Shown in pieces: positions 32,497-44,187 of a stretch of 64,000 nucleotides of DNA. Positions within the stretch are counted from its first letter, which is position 1; each line of letters starts with the position of its first letter. The position numbers were made by a program, and so were the translations under genes. The DNA is taken from assembly GCF_027595985.1 (NCBI RefSeq), contig NC_073303.1:94620591-94684590 (forward strand). The letters run 5' to 3'. Source of the stretch: Sorex araneus. Lineage: Eukaryota > Chordata > Mammalia > Eulipotyphla > Soricidae. Under the pieces are notes generated by a model. The model made no database searches and was not told the origin of the DNA. It saw only the letters and a program-made list of their open reading frames with translations.

Positions 32497-33629
32497 CAAT
32501 AGGTCCTCTTTAAATGTTTGGAAGAATTCAGTAGTGAATCCATCTGGACCTGGGCTTTTGTTTTTCGGAAGACTTGATTACAGTTTCAATTTCTTTGATA
32601 TTAATAGGTCTATTCAGGTACTCCAGATCTTCGTGGTTCAACTTTGGGAGATGATAGGAATCCAGGAATTTATCCATTTCTTCTAGATACTCTTGTTTTG
32701 TGGCATACAGCCTTTCAAAGTAGTCTCTGATGATCTTTTGAATTTCTTTGGTTTCTATTGTGATGTCCCAGTTTTCATTTCTGATTTGGTTCATTTGGGT
32801 TCTCTCTCTCTCTTTCTTTGTGAGCCTTGCTAGTGGTTTACCAATCTTGTTTATTTTATCAAAGAACCAGCTATTGGTTTAATTGATCTTTTGGATTGTT
32901 TTTTAGGTTTCCAAGTTGTTAATTTCTGCTCTAAATTTTGTTATTTCTTTCCTTCTGCCTGGTTTGGGCTCTTTTGTTGGTCCTTTTCTAATATCTTGAG
33001 CTATGAATTCAAGTTATCTATGTAGGCCCTTTCTTTCTTCCTGAGGAATGCTTGCAGAGCTATAAATTTTCCTCTTAACATGGCTTTAACTGCATCCCAT
33101 AGGTTCTGGTAACTTGTGTCTTCATTCTCATTTATTTCCAGGTATCTTTTTGATTTCTTCTTTGATTTCCTTCTTTTTTTATTTTTAATTAGTGAATCAC
33201 CATGAGGGTACAGTTACAGATTTATACACTTTTGTGCTTATGCTTCCCTCATACAAAGTTTGGGAACCCATCACTTCACCAGTGCCCATTCTCCACCACC
33301 AGTAAACCCAGCATCCCTCCCACCCTCCCCAATCTTATCTCCCCCCACCCCACACTGCCACTGTGGCAGGGCATCCCCTTCTGTTCTCTCTCTATAATTA
33401 GCTGTTGTGGTTTGCAATAAAGGTGTTGAGTGGCCACTGTGCTCAGTCTCTAGCCCTCATTCAGCCTGCAACTCCCTTCCCCAACATGACCTTTGACTAC
33501 ATTATAGTTGGTGATCCCTCCTCTGAGTTGCCCTTTTCCCAGAATGTGAGGCCAGCCTCCAAGCCTTGGAGTCAACCTCCTGGTACTTATTTCTACAATT
33601 CTTGGGTGTTAGTCTCCCACTCTGTTATT

Positions 33630-36600
33630 CTATATACCATAGATGAGTGCAATCTTTCTATATCTGTCTCTCTCTTTCTGACTCATTTCACTCAGCATGA
33701 AACGTTTCATGACGATCCACTTAAATACAAAATTCATGACCTCCTTTTTTCTAACAGCTGCATAGTATTCCATTGTATAGATGTACCAAAGTTTCCTCAG
33801 CCAGTCATCCGTTCTAGGGCATTCGGGTTTTTTCCAGATTCTGGCTATTGTAAACAGTGCTGAGATGAACATACATGTGCAGATGTCGTTTCGATTATAC
33901 TTTTTTGCCTCTGTGGGATATATTCCCAGCAGTGGTATTGCTGGGTCAAATAGGAGCTCAATGTCTAATTTTTTGAGAATCGTCCATATTGTTTTCCAGA
34001 AGGGCTGAACCAGTTGGCATTCCCACCAGGAGTGTAGAAGGTCCCTTTCTCCCCACATCCTCTCCAACAGCGGTTGCTTTTGTTCTTTTGGATGTGTGCT
34101 AGTCTCTGTGGTGTGAGGTTGTATCTCGTGGTTGTTTTGATCTGCATCTCTCTGATGATTAGTGATGTAGAGCTCTTTTTCATGTGCTTTTTGGCCATTC
34201 GTATTTCTTCCTTGGTAAAGTTTCTGTTCATTTCTTCGCCCCATTTTTTGATGGGGTTGGATGTTTTCTTCTTGTAGAGTTCAACCAGTGCTTTATATAC
34301 CATTGATATCTACCCCTTATCTGATGGGTATTGTGTAAATATCCTTTCCCATTCTGTGGATAGTATTTGTATTCTGGTCACTGTATCTTTTGCAGTGCAG
34401 AAGCTTTTTTGTTTAATGTAGTCCCATTTGTTGATCTCTGTTTTTACTAGATTGCTTAGTTCCGTGTCACCTTTGAAGATACCTTTATCTTCAATATCGT
34501 GGAAGGTTTTGCCAACTTTGTCTTCAATGTACCTTATGGTTTGTGGTCTAATGTTGAGGTCTTTAATCCATTTTGATCTGACTTTTGCGCATGGTGTCAG
34601 GTCAAGGTCTAAGCCCATTTTTTTGCATGTGGTTGTCCAGTTGTGCCAGCACCATTTGTTAAAGAGGCTTTCCTTGCTTCACTTCACATCTCTTGCTCCC
34701 TTATCAAAGATTAGATGATCATACATTTGGGGTTGTGTGTAGGGATATTCCACCCTGTTCCATTGGTCTACGGCTCTGCCTTTGTTCTAGTACCATGCTG
34801 TTTTAATTGTTACTGCTTAGTATTAAAGTTTGATGTTGGGGAGGGTGATGCCTCCCATCGTCTATTTCCCAAGAATTGTTTTAGGATCCTTGGACGTTTG
34901 TTGTTCCATATGAAATTTAGGATTGCTTGATCCATTTCTTTGAAGAATGTCATGGGTATTCTTATAGGGATTGCGTTGAATCTGTATAATGCTTTGGGGA
35001 GTATTGCCATTTTGACAACATTGATTCTCCCTATCCACGAGCAGGGTATATGTTTCCATTTCCTCATGTCCTCTTTGATTTCATGGAGTAGCGTTTTGTA
35101 GTTTTCTTTGTAGAGATCATTTACTTCCTTGGTTAAGCTGATTCCGAGGTACTTGATTTTCTGGGGCACGATTGTGAATGGGATTGCTTTTTTCATGTTC
35201 CTTTCCTCTGTCTCATTGTTTGTATATATGAAGGCCATGGATTTTTGGGTATTGATTTTGTAGCCTGCAAATTTACTGTATAAGTCTATTGTTTCTAAGA
35301 GTTTCTTAGTAGAGGCTTTAGGCTTCTCTAGATATAGTATCATATCGTCTGCAAATAGTGAGAGTTTGATTTCTTCCTTTCCTATCTGGATGCCCTTAAT
35401 CTCTTTTTCTTGTCTAATAGCTATCGCAAGTTCTTCCAGTACTATATTGAAGAGGAGTGGTGAGAGTGGGTATCCTTGTTTTGTGCCTGATCTCAGAGGA
35501 AAGGCCCTTAGTTTTTCCCCGTTGAGGATAATGCTTGCCGTAGGCTTGTGATAGATGGCTTCGACTATCTTGAGGAAAGTTCCTCCAAACCCCATTTTGG
35601 CGAGGGTTTTAATCATGAAAGGATGTTGGATCTTGTCAAATGCTTTCTCTGCATCTATTGATATGATCATATGGTTTTTATCTTTACTTTTGTTGATATG
35701 GTGGATTATGTTGATTGATTTCTGAATGTTAAACCATCCTTGCATCCCTGGGATGAATCCCACTTGGTCGTGATGTATGGTCTTTTTGATGAGTTGTTGG
35801 ATCCTATTTGCTAGTATTTTGTTGAGGATCTTCGCATCGGTGTTCATCAGGGATATTGGTCTGTAATTTTCTTTCTTAGTGGTGTCTTTGTTTGCTTTTG
35901 GTATTAGGGAGATGTGTGCTTCATAGAAACTGTTTGGGAGAGTTCCTGTTTTTTCAATTTCCTGGAAAAGTTTGAGGAAAACAGGCAACAGGTCTTCTTT
36001 AAATGTTTGGAAGAATTCGCCAGTGAAACCATCTGGGCCTGGGCTTTTGTTTTTGGGGAGGTTTTTGTTACAGTTTCAATTTTCTCAACATTGATGGGTC
36101 TATTCAGGTATTCCAAGTCTTCTTTGTTCAGTCTTGGGAGATTGTAGGAATGGAGGAATCCATCCATTTCTTTTAGGTTCTCCTGTTTTGTGGCATATAG
36201 ACTTTCAAAGTAGTCTCTAATGATCTTTTGAATCTCACTGGTTTCTGTTATGATGTCCTCCTTTTCATTTCTGATTCGATTTATTAGGATTCTCTCTTTT
36301 TCTTTCTTTGTGAGTCTTGCTAGCGGTTTATCAATCTTATTTATTTTCTCAAAGAACCAGCTCTTTGTTTCATTGATCTTTCGGATTGTCTTTTTGGTTT
36401 CCATGTCATTAATTTCTGCTCTAATTTTTATTATTTCTTTCCTTCGATCTGGTTTGGGTTCCTTTTTTTGGTCCTTTTCTAAGGTCTTGAGTCCTGAAGT
36501 CAAACTGTCTATGTGGGCCCTTTCTTCCTTCCTGAGGAATGCTTGTAGAGCTATAAATTTTCCCCTTATCACGGCTTTAGCTGCATCCCATAGGTTCTGG

Positions 36601-37445
36601 TAGCTCGTGTCTTCATTCTCATTTGTTTCTAAGTATTTTTTGATTTCTTCCTTGATTTCCTTCCTGACCCACTCATTGTTCAACATTGAATTGTTTAATT
36701 TCCAAGTGTTTGATTTGATTATCCGTGTCGGTGAGTGGTTAGCCTCTATCTTCAGCACATCGTGGTCTGAAAAGATGGTTGATACAATTTCTATTTTTCC
36801 GATTCTATTGAGGTATGTTCTGGGGCCCAGTACATGGTCTGTTTTAGAAAATGTTCCGTGTGCACTGGAAAAGAATGTATATTCTTTCTTTTTGGGGTGT
36901 AAGTCCCTGTATAGGTCTATTAGCCCTCTCTCTTCAATTTCTTCTTTCAGAGTCAGTGTTTCCTTGTCGAGTTTTGCTATTGTCGATCTATCTAGAGGCG
37001 ATAAGGCTGTATTGAAGTCTCCGACTACAATTGTGCTGTTAGTGATGTCCTCTTTGAAGTCTGTTAGGAGTTGTTTTAAATATTTAGCTGGTCGTTCGTT
37101 AGGAGCGTATATGTTTAAGAGTGTGATTTCTTCCTGTTGTACATATCCGTTGATAAATAGAAAATTACCTTCGCTGTCCCTTTTAATCTTTTTCAACCTG
37201 AAGTCTATGTTGTCGGATACCAGGATGGCCACTCCAGCTTTTGTTAGGGAGTTGTTTGCTTGCAGGATTGTTTTCCATCCTTTGACTTTGAGTCTATGTT
37301 TACTCTGTTTGTTCAGGTGTGTTTCTTGCAGGCAGCAGAATGTTGGGTTTAATTTCCGGATCCATTTTGCCACTCTGTGTCTCTTGATGGGTGCATTTAG
37401 GCCGTTGACATTGAGAGAGATTATTGTGATAGGATTTTGTGTCAT
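33630..37445 (-). pseudogene. L1 ORF2 (endonuclease and reverse transcriptase), disrupted
   Basis: The N-terminal endonuclease begins ITIISLNVNGLNAPIKRHRV and has QETHL and YAPN motifs. The frame shifts between about 35,988 and 35,904. The reverse transcriptase part carries the FADD catalytic box (about 35,362-35,340) and [11 protein letters not shown] further break near 34,810 and others near 34,310 and 34,244 interrupt the C-terminal part, which ends near 33,630. ORF1 and ORF2 are separated by about 42 bases. Confidence 0.9.
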
Positions 37446-37487
37446 ATTTCTGTAGTATTTGTTGTTTTTATGGGGCTCCTCCTTGTC

Positions 37488-38436
37488 TTACAGTAGCCCC
37501 TTTAGACCTTCTTTCAAGTTTGGTTTTGAGTCTATGAAGTTCCTGAGCTGTTGTTTATCCGAGAAATAGTGTATGGTTCCTTCGAGTTTGAGTGAGAGTT
37601 TAGCCGGATAAAGTATTCTTGGTGAGGTATTCATTTCACTGAGTTTTTTCACTATGTCCCACCATTGTCTTCGGGCTCGGAGGGTTTCCTCTGACAGGTC
37701 TGCTGTAAACCTGAGGGGTGCTCCTTTGTATGTGGTTTCCTTCTTTGACCTTGCTGCTTGCAGAATTGTGTCTCTATCCATAGCATCCGTCATTCTGACT
37801 ATGATATGCCTTGGAGTCTTTTTATTCGGGTCTCTTTTTGCTGGCACTCTTCAGATTCCTTGTATCTGGATGCCTGCCTTCTCGAGCTCTGGGAATTTCT
37901 TAGCAATGATGTCTTTGACTGTGTTTTTTTCATTGGGGTTACTTCCCTGTGGTTCTGGTACTCCAATGATTCTTATGTTGTTCCTCTTGAAGTCATCCCC
38001 CAGGGCTCTGATTCTCTATAGCCATTTTGAGGTCTTTGGCCATGATTTGTTGTTGTCTATAAGCTTTCTGCAGCTTATCTTCCAGGTTGCTGATTCTGTC
38101 TTCAGCTGTAGTCATTCTACTGTTGAGGGCATCTCGTGAGATTTCTAATTCATCTACCGATTCCTTTATTTGTGTGACTTCCGTTCGTAGGTTTGAGATT
38201 TCTGCTCTCATTTCTTCCTGCATTTTCTTGGTAGACTGTTCCAGTGCTTCATTCATCTCCTCCCTTAATTTATTGGATGTCTGTTCCATGGTTGCTTGGA
38301 GTAGGTCAACTCTCCTCCAGATCTCCTCTCTGAATTGTTTATCTGAGAGGACGTAGATGTGAGTAGCCCCCGTTGATGTTTCTGGAATCTTTTCTTCTCC
38401 CTCTCTTGGTGGAGGGGATTTTCGCTGCTTCTTCAT
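37488..38436 (-). pseudogene. L1 ORF1 (RNA-binding coiled-coil protein), disrupted
   Basis: Starts MKKQRKSPPPREGEEKIPET and continues with heptad-like coiled-coil sequence to about 37,993, where the frame is lost. The C-terminal part resumes in another frame after a TGA at about 37,853 and includes TPRHIIVRMTDAMDRD, the conserved L1 ORF1 C-terminal region. At least two lesions. Confidence 0.9.
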
Positions 38437-38968
38437 ATTGTTACGGAAGTATAGAGTTGGAACTTTGTAGTTATCTATTCTTGTTCCCTCTTGCTGAGGA
38501 AAGGAGGGGCTCTGGTTGTGCTAAACTTCCCTTAATCACTGACAGCTTTTATAGTGTCAAACTAAGCTAATGGATATTTTGCATGAGTGTTTGAGATAGC
38601 TAAAGTGATTTTCAGAGAAATAGATAGTAACAATTATGCTGAGGTAACAAAGAATAACTGCGGCCGTGTTAGCGGCCGCCGCTCCGACAGGAGGCCACGC
38701 CCACTTAGAGACCACGCCCCTAAGATACAGGCCACGCCCCCAGTGTCTTCCTGTTAGAGAGTCAGGCGGGAAGACCCCAGGCCTCAGTTAGAGAGCCTGA
38801 TCGGGAGACGGGACGCGCAGGACACGGGGTGGGGCAGCTGCAGGATGTCGGGGACCCCGTTCAGTGGGAAGCGGGGTCGGGAGGGCGTGGTCGAGAGTCA
38901 GTGACGGTACCTGGGTGGGCAGGCCTCAGTTAGAGAGCCTGTCGGGAGACGGGACGCGCAGGACACGC
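38437..38968 (-). promoter_or_regulatory. L1 5' UTR with internal direct repeat
   Basis: GC- and CpG-rich leader of the L1 above. A segment of about 46 bases, starting GGCCTCAGTTAGAGAGCCTG on the plus strand, occurs at about 38,780-38,827 and again at about 38,922-38,967, roughly 142 bases apart; the second copy forms the very end of the element. Repeated CCACGCCC motifs lie at 38,693-38,740. Confidence 0.75.
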
Positions 38969-41406
38969 TTGATTTCCTTCTTATCACACTCATTGTTCAG
39001 CATTAAGTTGTTTAATTTCCAGGTGTTTGATTTGGTTCTCTGTGTCTGTGTGTCATTAACTTCTATCTTCATTGCATCGTGGTCTTAAAAGATAGTTGAT
39101 ACAATTTTTATCTTGCTGATTTTATTGAGGTATGTTTTGTGACCCAGAACATGATCTATTTTGGAAAATGTTCCATGTGCACTGGAAAAAAATGTGTATT
39201 TCTTTTTGGGATGCAAAGCCCTGTATAGCTCTATTGCCCTCTCTCCTCTATCTCTTCCTTCAAAGCCAGTGTTTCCTTGCTGAATTTTAATCTTGTTGAT
39301 CTATCTAGAGTTGATAGGGCAGTGTAGAAATCTCCAACTATTATTGTGTTGCTATCAATGTCCTCCTTAAAATCTGTTAGTAGATGTTTTAAGTATTTAA
39401 CAGGTCCCTCATTAGGTGCGTACAACTCATCAAAAAGATTATACACCACGACCAAGTGGAATTCATCCCGGGGATGCAAGCATGGTTTAATATTTGGAAA
39501 TCAACCAACATAATCCATCATATCAAAAAAAGATAAAGATAAAAATCATATAATCATATCAATAGAGGCAGAGGAAGCATATGACAAGTTCCAGCACCCA
39601 TTTATGATGAAAACTCTCACCAAAATGGGTATAGAAGGGACTTTCCTCAATATATTCAAAGCCATCTACCACAAGCCATCTACCACAAGGCAAGTATCAT
39701 CCTCAATGAGGAAAAACTAAGAGCCTTCCTTCTAAGATCAGGAACGAGACAAGAATGCCCACTCTCACCACTTCTGTTCAATATAGTACTGGAAGTACTT
39801 GCAATAGCAATTTGGCAAGAAAAAAATATTAAGAGCATTCAGGTAGGAAAGGGAGAAATCATGTTCTCACTATTCGCAGATTATATGATACTATACCTCT
39901 ACCAAGAAACTCCTAGAAACAATAGACTTGTATGGCAAAGTAGCAGGCTTTAAAATCAATACCCAAAAGTCCATGGACTTCTTATATGCAAATAATCAGA
40001 GAGAAGAAAGCAGCATGAAAAAAAGCAATCCCTTTCACAATTATGCCTCAGAAATTCAAGTACCTCGGAATCAGCTAAACTAAGGAGGTAAAGGACTTGT
40101 ATAATGAAAACTACTAAACTCTACTTCAAGAAATAAAAGAGGACACAAGGAAATAGAAACATATCCCCTGCTCATGAATTGGGAGAATTAACATTGTCAA
40201 AATGGCAATACTCCCCAAAGCATTATACAAATTCAATGCAATCCCTATAAGGATACCCATGACATTCTTCAAAGAAATGGAGCAAACACTCCTGAAATTC
40301 ATATGGAACAATAAGCACCCACAAATAGCCAAAGCAATTCTTGGGAAAAAGAAGATGGGAGGCATCACCTTCCCCAACTTCAAACTCTACTACAAAGCGG
40401 TAATAATTAAAACAGCATGGTACTAGAACAAAAGCAGAGCAGCAGACCAGTGGAGCACAGAGACTGCCCACATCCAAAAGAACAAAAGCAACCTGTGTTG
40501 GCGTGGATGTGGGGAGAAAGGGACTCTCTTTCACTGCTCGTGTGAATACCAACTGATTCAATCCTTTTTCAAAACAATATGGACAATTCTCAAAAAATTA
40601 GAAAGTGAACTCCCATTTAACCCAGAAATACCACTTCTGGGAATATATCCCAGAGAGGCAAAAAGGCATAGTAGAAATGACATCTGTATTTGTATATTCA
40701 TTGCAGCACTGTTTACTATAGCCAAAATCTGGAAAAAACGGAGCGCCCCAAAACAGATGACTGGTTAAAAGAAACTTTGGTACATCTACACAATGGAATA
40801 CTATGCAGCTGTTAGAAAATATTAAGTCATGAAATTTGCATATAAGTGGATGAACATGAAAAGAATCATGTTAAGTGAAATGAGTCAGAACGAGAGAGAC
40901 AGACATAGAAAGATTGCACATATCTGTGGAATATAAAGTAACAGAATGGGAGACTAACACCTAAGAGTAGTAGACATAAGGACCAGGAGGTTTACCCAAC
41001 AGATTGGAAACTGGCCTCACATGCTGGGGGTAAAGGCAGTCTAGATAGAGAAGGGAACATCAAGTAGAGGACATTGGGAGGATCCATTCGGGTTGAAAGA
41101 TGTGTGCCGAAAGGAGACTATAGACCGAACATAATGACCACTCAATACCTCTATTGCAAACTACAACACCCAAAAGGAGAGAGAACAAAAGGGAATGCCC
41201 TTCCACAGAGGTTGAATAGGGTGGTGGGGAATGGGGTCGGGGGCGGGGGGGATACTGGCAACATTGGTGGAGGAAAATGGGCACTGGTGGAGGGATGGGT
41301 AAATGATCACTGTATGACTGAAATGCAAACACGAAAGTTCATAAGCTTGTACCTGTACCTCACCATGATTCACTAATTAAAAAACTTTTAAAAAGAGTAC
41401 TTGGAG

Positions 41407-41545
41407 GCAGGGGGAGGGTGTGAAAGGGGGTATACCGAGGATATTGGTGGTGGAGCACTGGTGGAGGGATGGGTGTTTGATCATTGTGTGATTGTAACCA
41501 AAACATGAGTAACTATATCACAGTGGTTCAATAAAAGTTTTTTAA
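41407..41545 (+). mobile_element. L1 3' end fragment
   Basis: GGTGGAGGGATGGGTGTTTG and GTGGTTCAATAAAAG with an A-rich tail; the last ~140 bases of an L1, flanked by AAAGAGTACTTGGAG (41,392) and AAAGGGTACTTGGAG (41,546). Confidence 0.82.
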
Positions 41546-41560
41546 AAAGGGTACTTGGAG

Positions 41561-42984
41561 TAAAATCCTTTTTTATGAACTGAAAAATCAGAAATAAACT
41601 ATAACTATGATGTCTTTTAGATGTTTCTCTCCAAACCAAAGAAATCCAAAAGTTTCAACCGAGAAAGAATAGATAAGAAAATTATTACTCATCCATCCAC
41701 ATATACCTACTTCCATTTCCATAATATCCTGCAGGAATACCAATTCTGTGATCATGGATAACCGACATAATCTTTACGTGCCTCAGCTTTCCATTTATCA
41801 AGTCATGGTGCCACTAGTTTCCAATTTTATAAGATGATGTGATCACTAAATAAATCAATAAACTTAAGGTGCATAATGTGTGGCAAAAGTACTGCATGAT
41901 TATCTTGTAAAATGAGCAATTTACAGTGGCTAGTGGCAGCACAGACATCAGTCTTATTTAAGGTGCATTTCTTTCCTTTCAACGCACCAAAAACATCTTT
42001 GAGTCAATAAGTCACACTGAATGGGGACATAACCACCAATACCTCATTCACTAGTTCTGGTGGAAAACTGTTCACAATCCTGTCCCACAGTGACTTCTAT
42101 CATGCTCTGTGTCTGGAATTACACAACCCTCTGAAACCGCAGCCTTAGAAATAAATCCTTCTTCATCTTCAATTTTGAGCTGAATCAATTCTTAGTTCAT
42201 TGAGACTCAGGGCTGTAGGGTGACCAGAAGTCTGATGCTCCTGAAGCTATGCTATCTATATTTTTGCATGTCCCATGACTTAATCAGTATTCTGTGTCTA
42301 CAGTGAGGGGGAAAAATGAGGCTGCAGTCCCTTTGACTTTCAGAGAAGCTGTCTATTTCCATAATAATTTGAATATGCCATTTGCTTTTCTTCTCTGATT
42401 TTGGACTGGTCTTTATTGGTTTTGTACTCTCTCTGGGAAATATTTTTTAAAGTATGCACTTAAAATCTTGTCCTTTGGACCTCCCAGAACTAAATCAGCA
42501 AAATGTGGCACTACAAAAGCATCATTTATTCACACATCTTGTCTGCTGCTAGTTCTTCAACTGTCAGTCAAGACATTCTGCTATCTGGTCAAGATTCTAG
42601 ATAAGGATGCTATCGTGTTGGTTGGCTTTCCTTTAATGGATTTACTATTCTCTTATTTATGGCATTAGAGCCATCATTCTATAATATTCATTATTCTACA
42701 ATATTTAATGGCATGTTCTTCAGGGTAAGCACCATCTATATCTCCATCTCTCATGAGGGTGACTATTTTACACTGAAATCATATGGAGAATTTATTCTGT
42801 GCAGATCTTTCTGGAGCAATGTATCCACATATCCACATATCTAGATATGTATCCACATACCCACATATATATCCAGTGTATCCACATATCCACATATCCA
42901 CATATCTAGATATTTCAAATTCTCAACAAATTAACCATTTTCTATTTCTATTCAGTCATTTAAAAATTTGATTAAAGTGCCATG
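41561..42984. other. Intergenic, unique sequence
   Basis: No gene or transposon recognised apart from the minisatellite near 42.85 kb. Confidence 0.55.
42825..42912. repeat. Short AT-rich minisatellite
   Basis: Variants of ATCCACAT and ATCTAGATAT repeated about ten times. Confidence 0.85.
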
Positions 42985-43150
42985 ATGTACAAAGTTACTC
43001 ATAGTTGAGTTTTAGACATGCAATATTGTAGCACTGATTACCCCCCCCCCACACACACACACACACAACCAGTGTCAACTTTCTCCACCAATGTTACCAG
43101 GGTCCCTCCATATTTTTCCCCACCTCCCACCACTGCAGACTGGCCTCTTT
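42985..43150 (-). mobile_element. Diverged L1 3' end fragment
   Basis: GTACAAAGTTACTCATAGTT, CACCAATGTTACCAGGGT and pyrimidine-rich CCCCACCTCCCACC follow the reverse L1 3' UTR pattern. Confidence 0.5.
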
Positions 43151-43179
43151 ACAGGCAGCTTTGTAAGTTGTTTTTTACT

Positions 43180-43352
43180 TTTAATGTTTATTTATTTGTT
43201 AATAGTATCACAGTTACAAACTTGTTCATGATTGGGTTTCAGTCATATCACGTTCCAACACCCATTCCTTCACCAGTGTATATTTCCCACCACCAATGTC
43301 CCCAGTTTCCCTCCCTCCTGCCAACCCCCCAGTCCCCGTCTCTATGAGAGGC

Positions 43353-43431
<79 letters not shown>

Positions 43432-43560
43432 CCCCCACACACACATTCCCCTACCTCCCACTTTGGGCATTATGGTTTGCAATACCAATACTGAAGGTTA
43501 TCATGTTACCCTTTGGATCTCAATTTATTTGTTGACTCTGTAGTTTGGATACTTAATTTT
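43180..43560 (-). mobile_element. L1 3' UTR, interrupted by a (CT)n array
   Basis: CCATTCCTTCACCAGTGTAT, CACCACCAATGTCCCCAG and GGTTTGCAATACCAATACTG are reverse L1 3' UTR. A (CT)n run at about 43,352-43,430 has expanded inside its pyrimidine-rich segment. Confidence 0.78.
43350..43432. repeat. (CT)n microsatellite
   Basis: About 80 bases of CT units inside an L1 3' UTR. Confidence 0.95.
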
Positions 43561-43967
43561 GTCATTTAACACCACTTTTGTACTTAACTCCCCTGACCTG
43601 GCCTCTTGGCCTCTGGCTTCTCATCTGTCTCCTCTCTCTACCCCTTTCTTCTAGTTTTTTTCCTTTCCCTTTCTATATTTGCTTTTTTTTCAACTTTAAG
43701 ATTTTACTTTATTATAATCTTCTGCTCTTTTACCATACCCCATAGACTGCGAGTTCAGTACTAACATCAAAGCTTTCCATGACATTTCATGCCTACCATT
43801 ACAGTCTGTGTTTATTGACAGGTAAACATATGACTAAGAAGCTAATTTAATTATATTATGGCATTGCTATAATATTCGAAGTATTGAACATTACATTTAA
43901 TACTTTGCTTTATACATTGCTATATATACATTGGTATATATTTAAAGTATGCTACACATAAAACAAA

Positions 43968-44144
43968 TTTTTTTTTTTTTGCTTTTTGGGTCACGTCCGG
44001 CAATGCACAGGGCTTACTCCTGGCTCTGCACTCAGGAATCACCCCTGGTGGTGCTCAGGGGACCATATGGGATGCTGGGAATCGAACCCGGGTCAGCTGC
44101 ATGCAAGGCACATGCCCTACCCGCTATGTTATTGCTCCAGCCCC
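43968..44144 (-). mobile_element. SOR-type SINE
   Basis: Reverse copy: GCTTTTTGGGTCACGTCCGG, GGGAATCGAACCCGGGTCAG and GTTATTGCTCCAGCCCC. AACAAATTTTT-like sequence on both sides suggests a TSD. Confidence 0.9.
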
Positions 44145-44187
44145 AACAAAATTAATTTTTAATTTTTAACTGAATCATCGTGGGAAG

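Larger units (their letters stand above)
33176..38968 (-). mobile_element. Near-full-length L1 LINE, inactivated
   Basis: A 5.8-kb L1 flanked by a 14-base target-site duplication TTGATTTCCTTCTT (33,162-33,175 and 38,969-38,982). In element order (minus strand) it has a GC-rich 5' UTR (about 38,968-38,437), ORF1, a short spacer, ORF2 and a 3' UTR ending in an A-rich tail at 33,176. ORF1 has a frameshift and a stop; ORF2 has several frameshifts. It is inserted inside an older L1. The complete 5' end suggests a full-length insertion event. Confidence 0.93.
31494..41392. mobile_element. Older twin-primed (5'-inverted) L1, host of two later insertions
   Basis: The left part is ORF2 on the minus strand (31,494-31,676, 32,513-33,161 and 38,983-39,422, once the inserted elements are removed). 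At 39,422/39,423 it switches to the plus strand. The minus part runs from the endonuclease motif YAPN to NRIQ; the plus part restarts at QLIKK and runs through the reverse transcriptase and the 3' UTR to an A-rich end at 41,392. Removing the insertions and flipping the left arm gives a continuous ORF2, as expected from twin priming. TSD-like AAGAGTACTTGGA flanks both ends (31,481 and 41,393). Confidence 0.85.
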
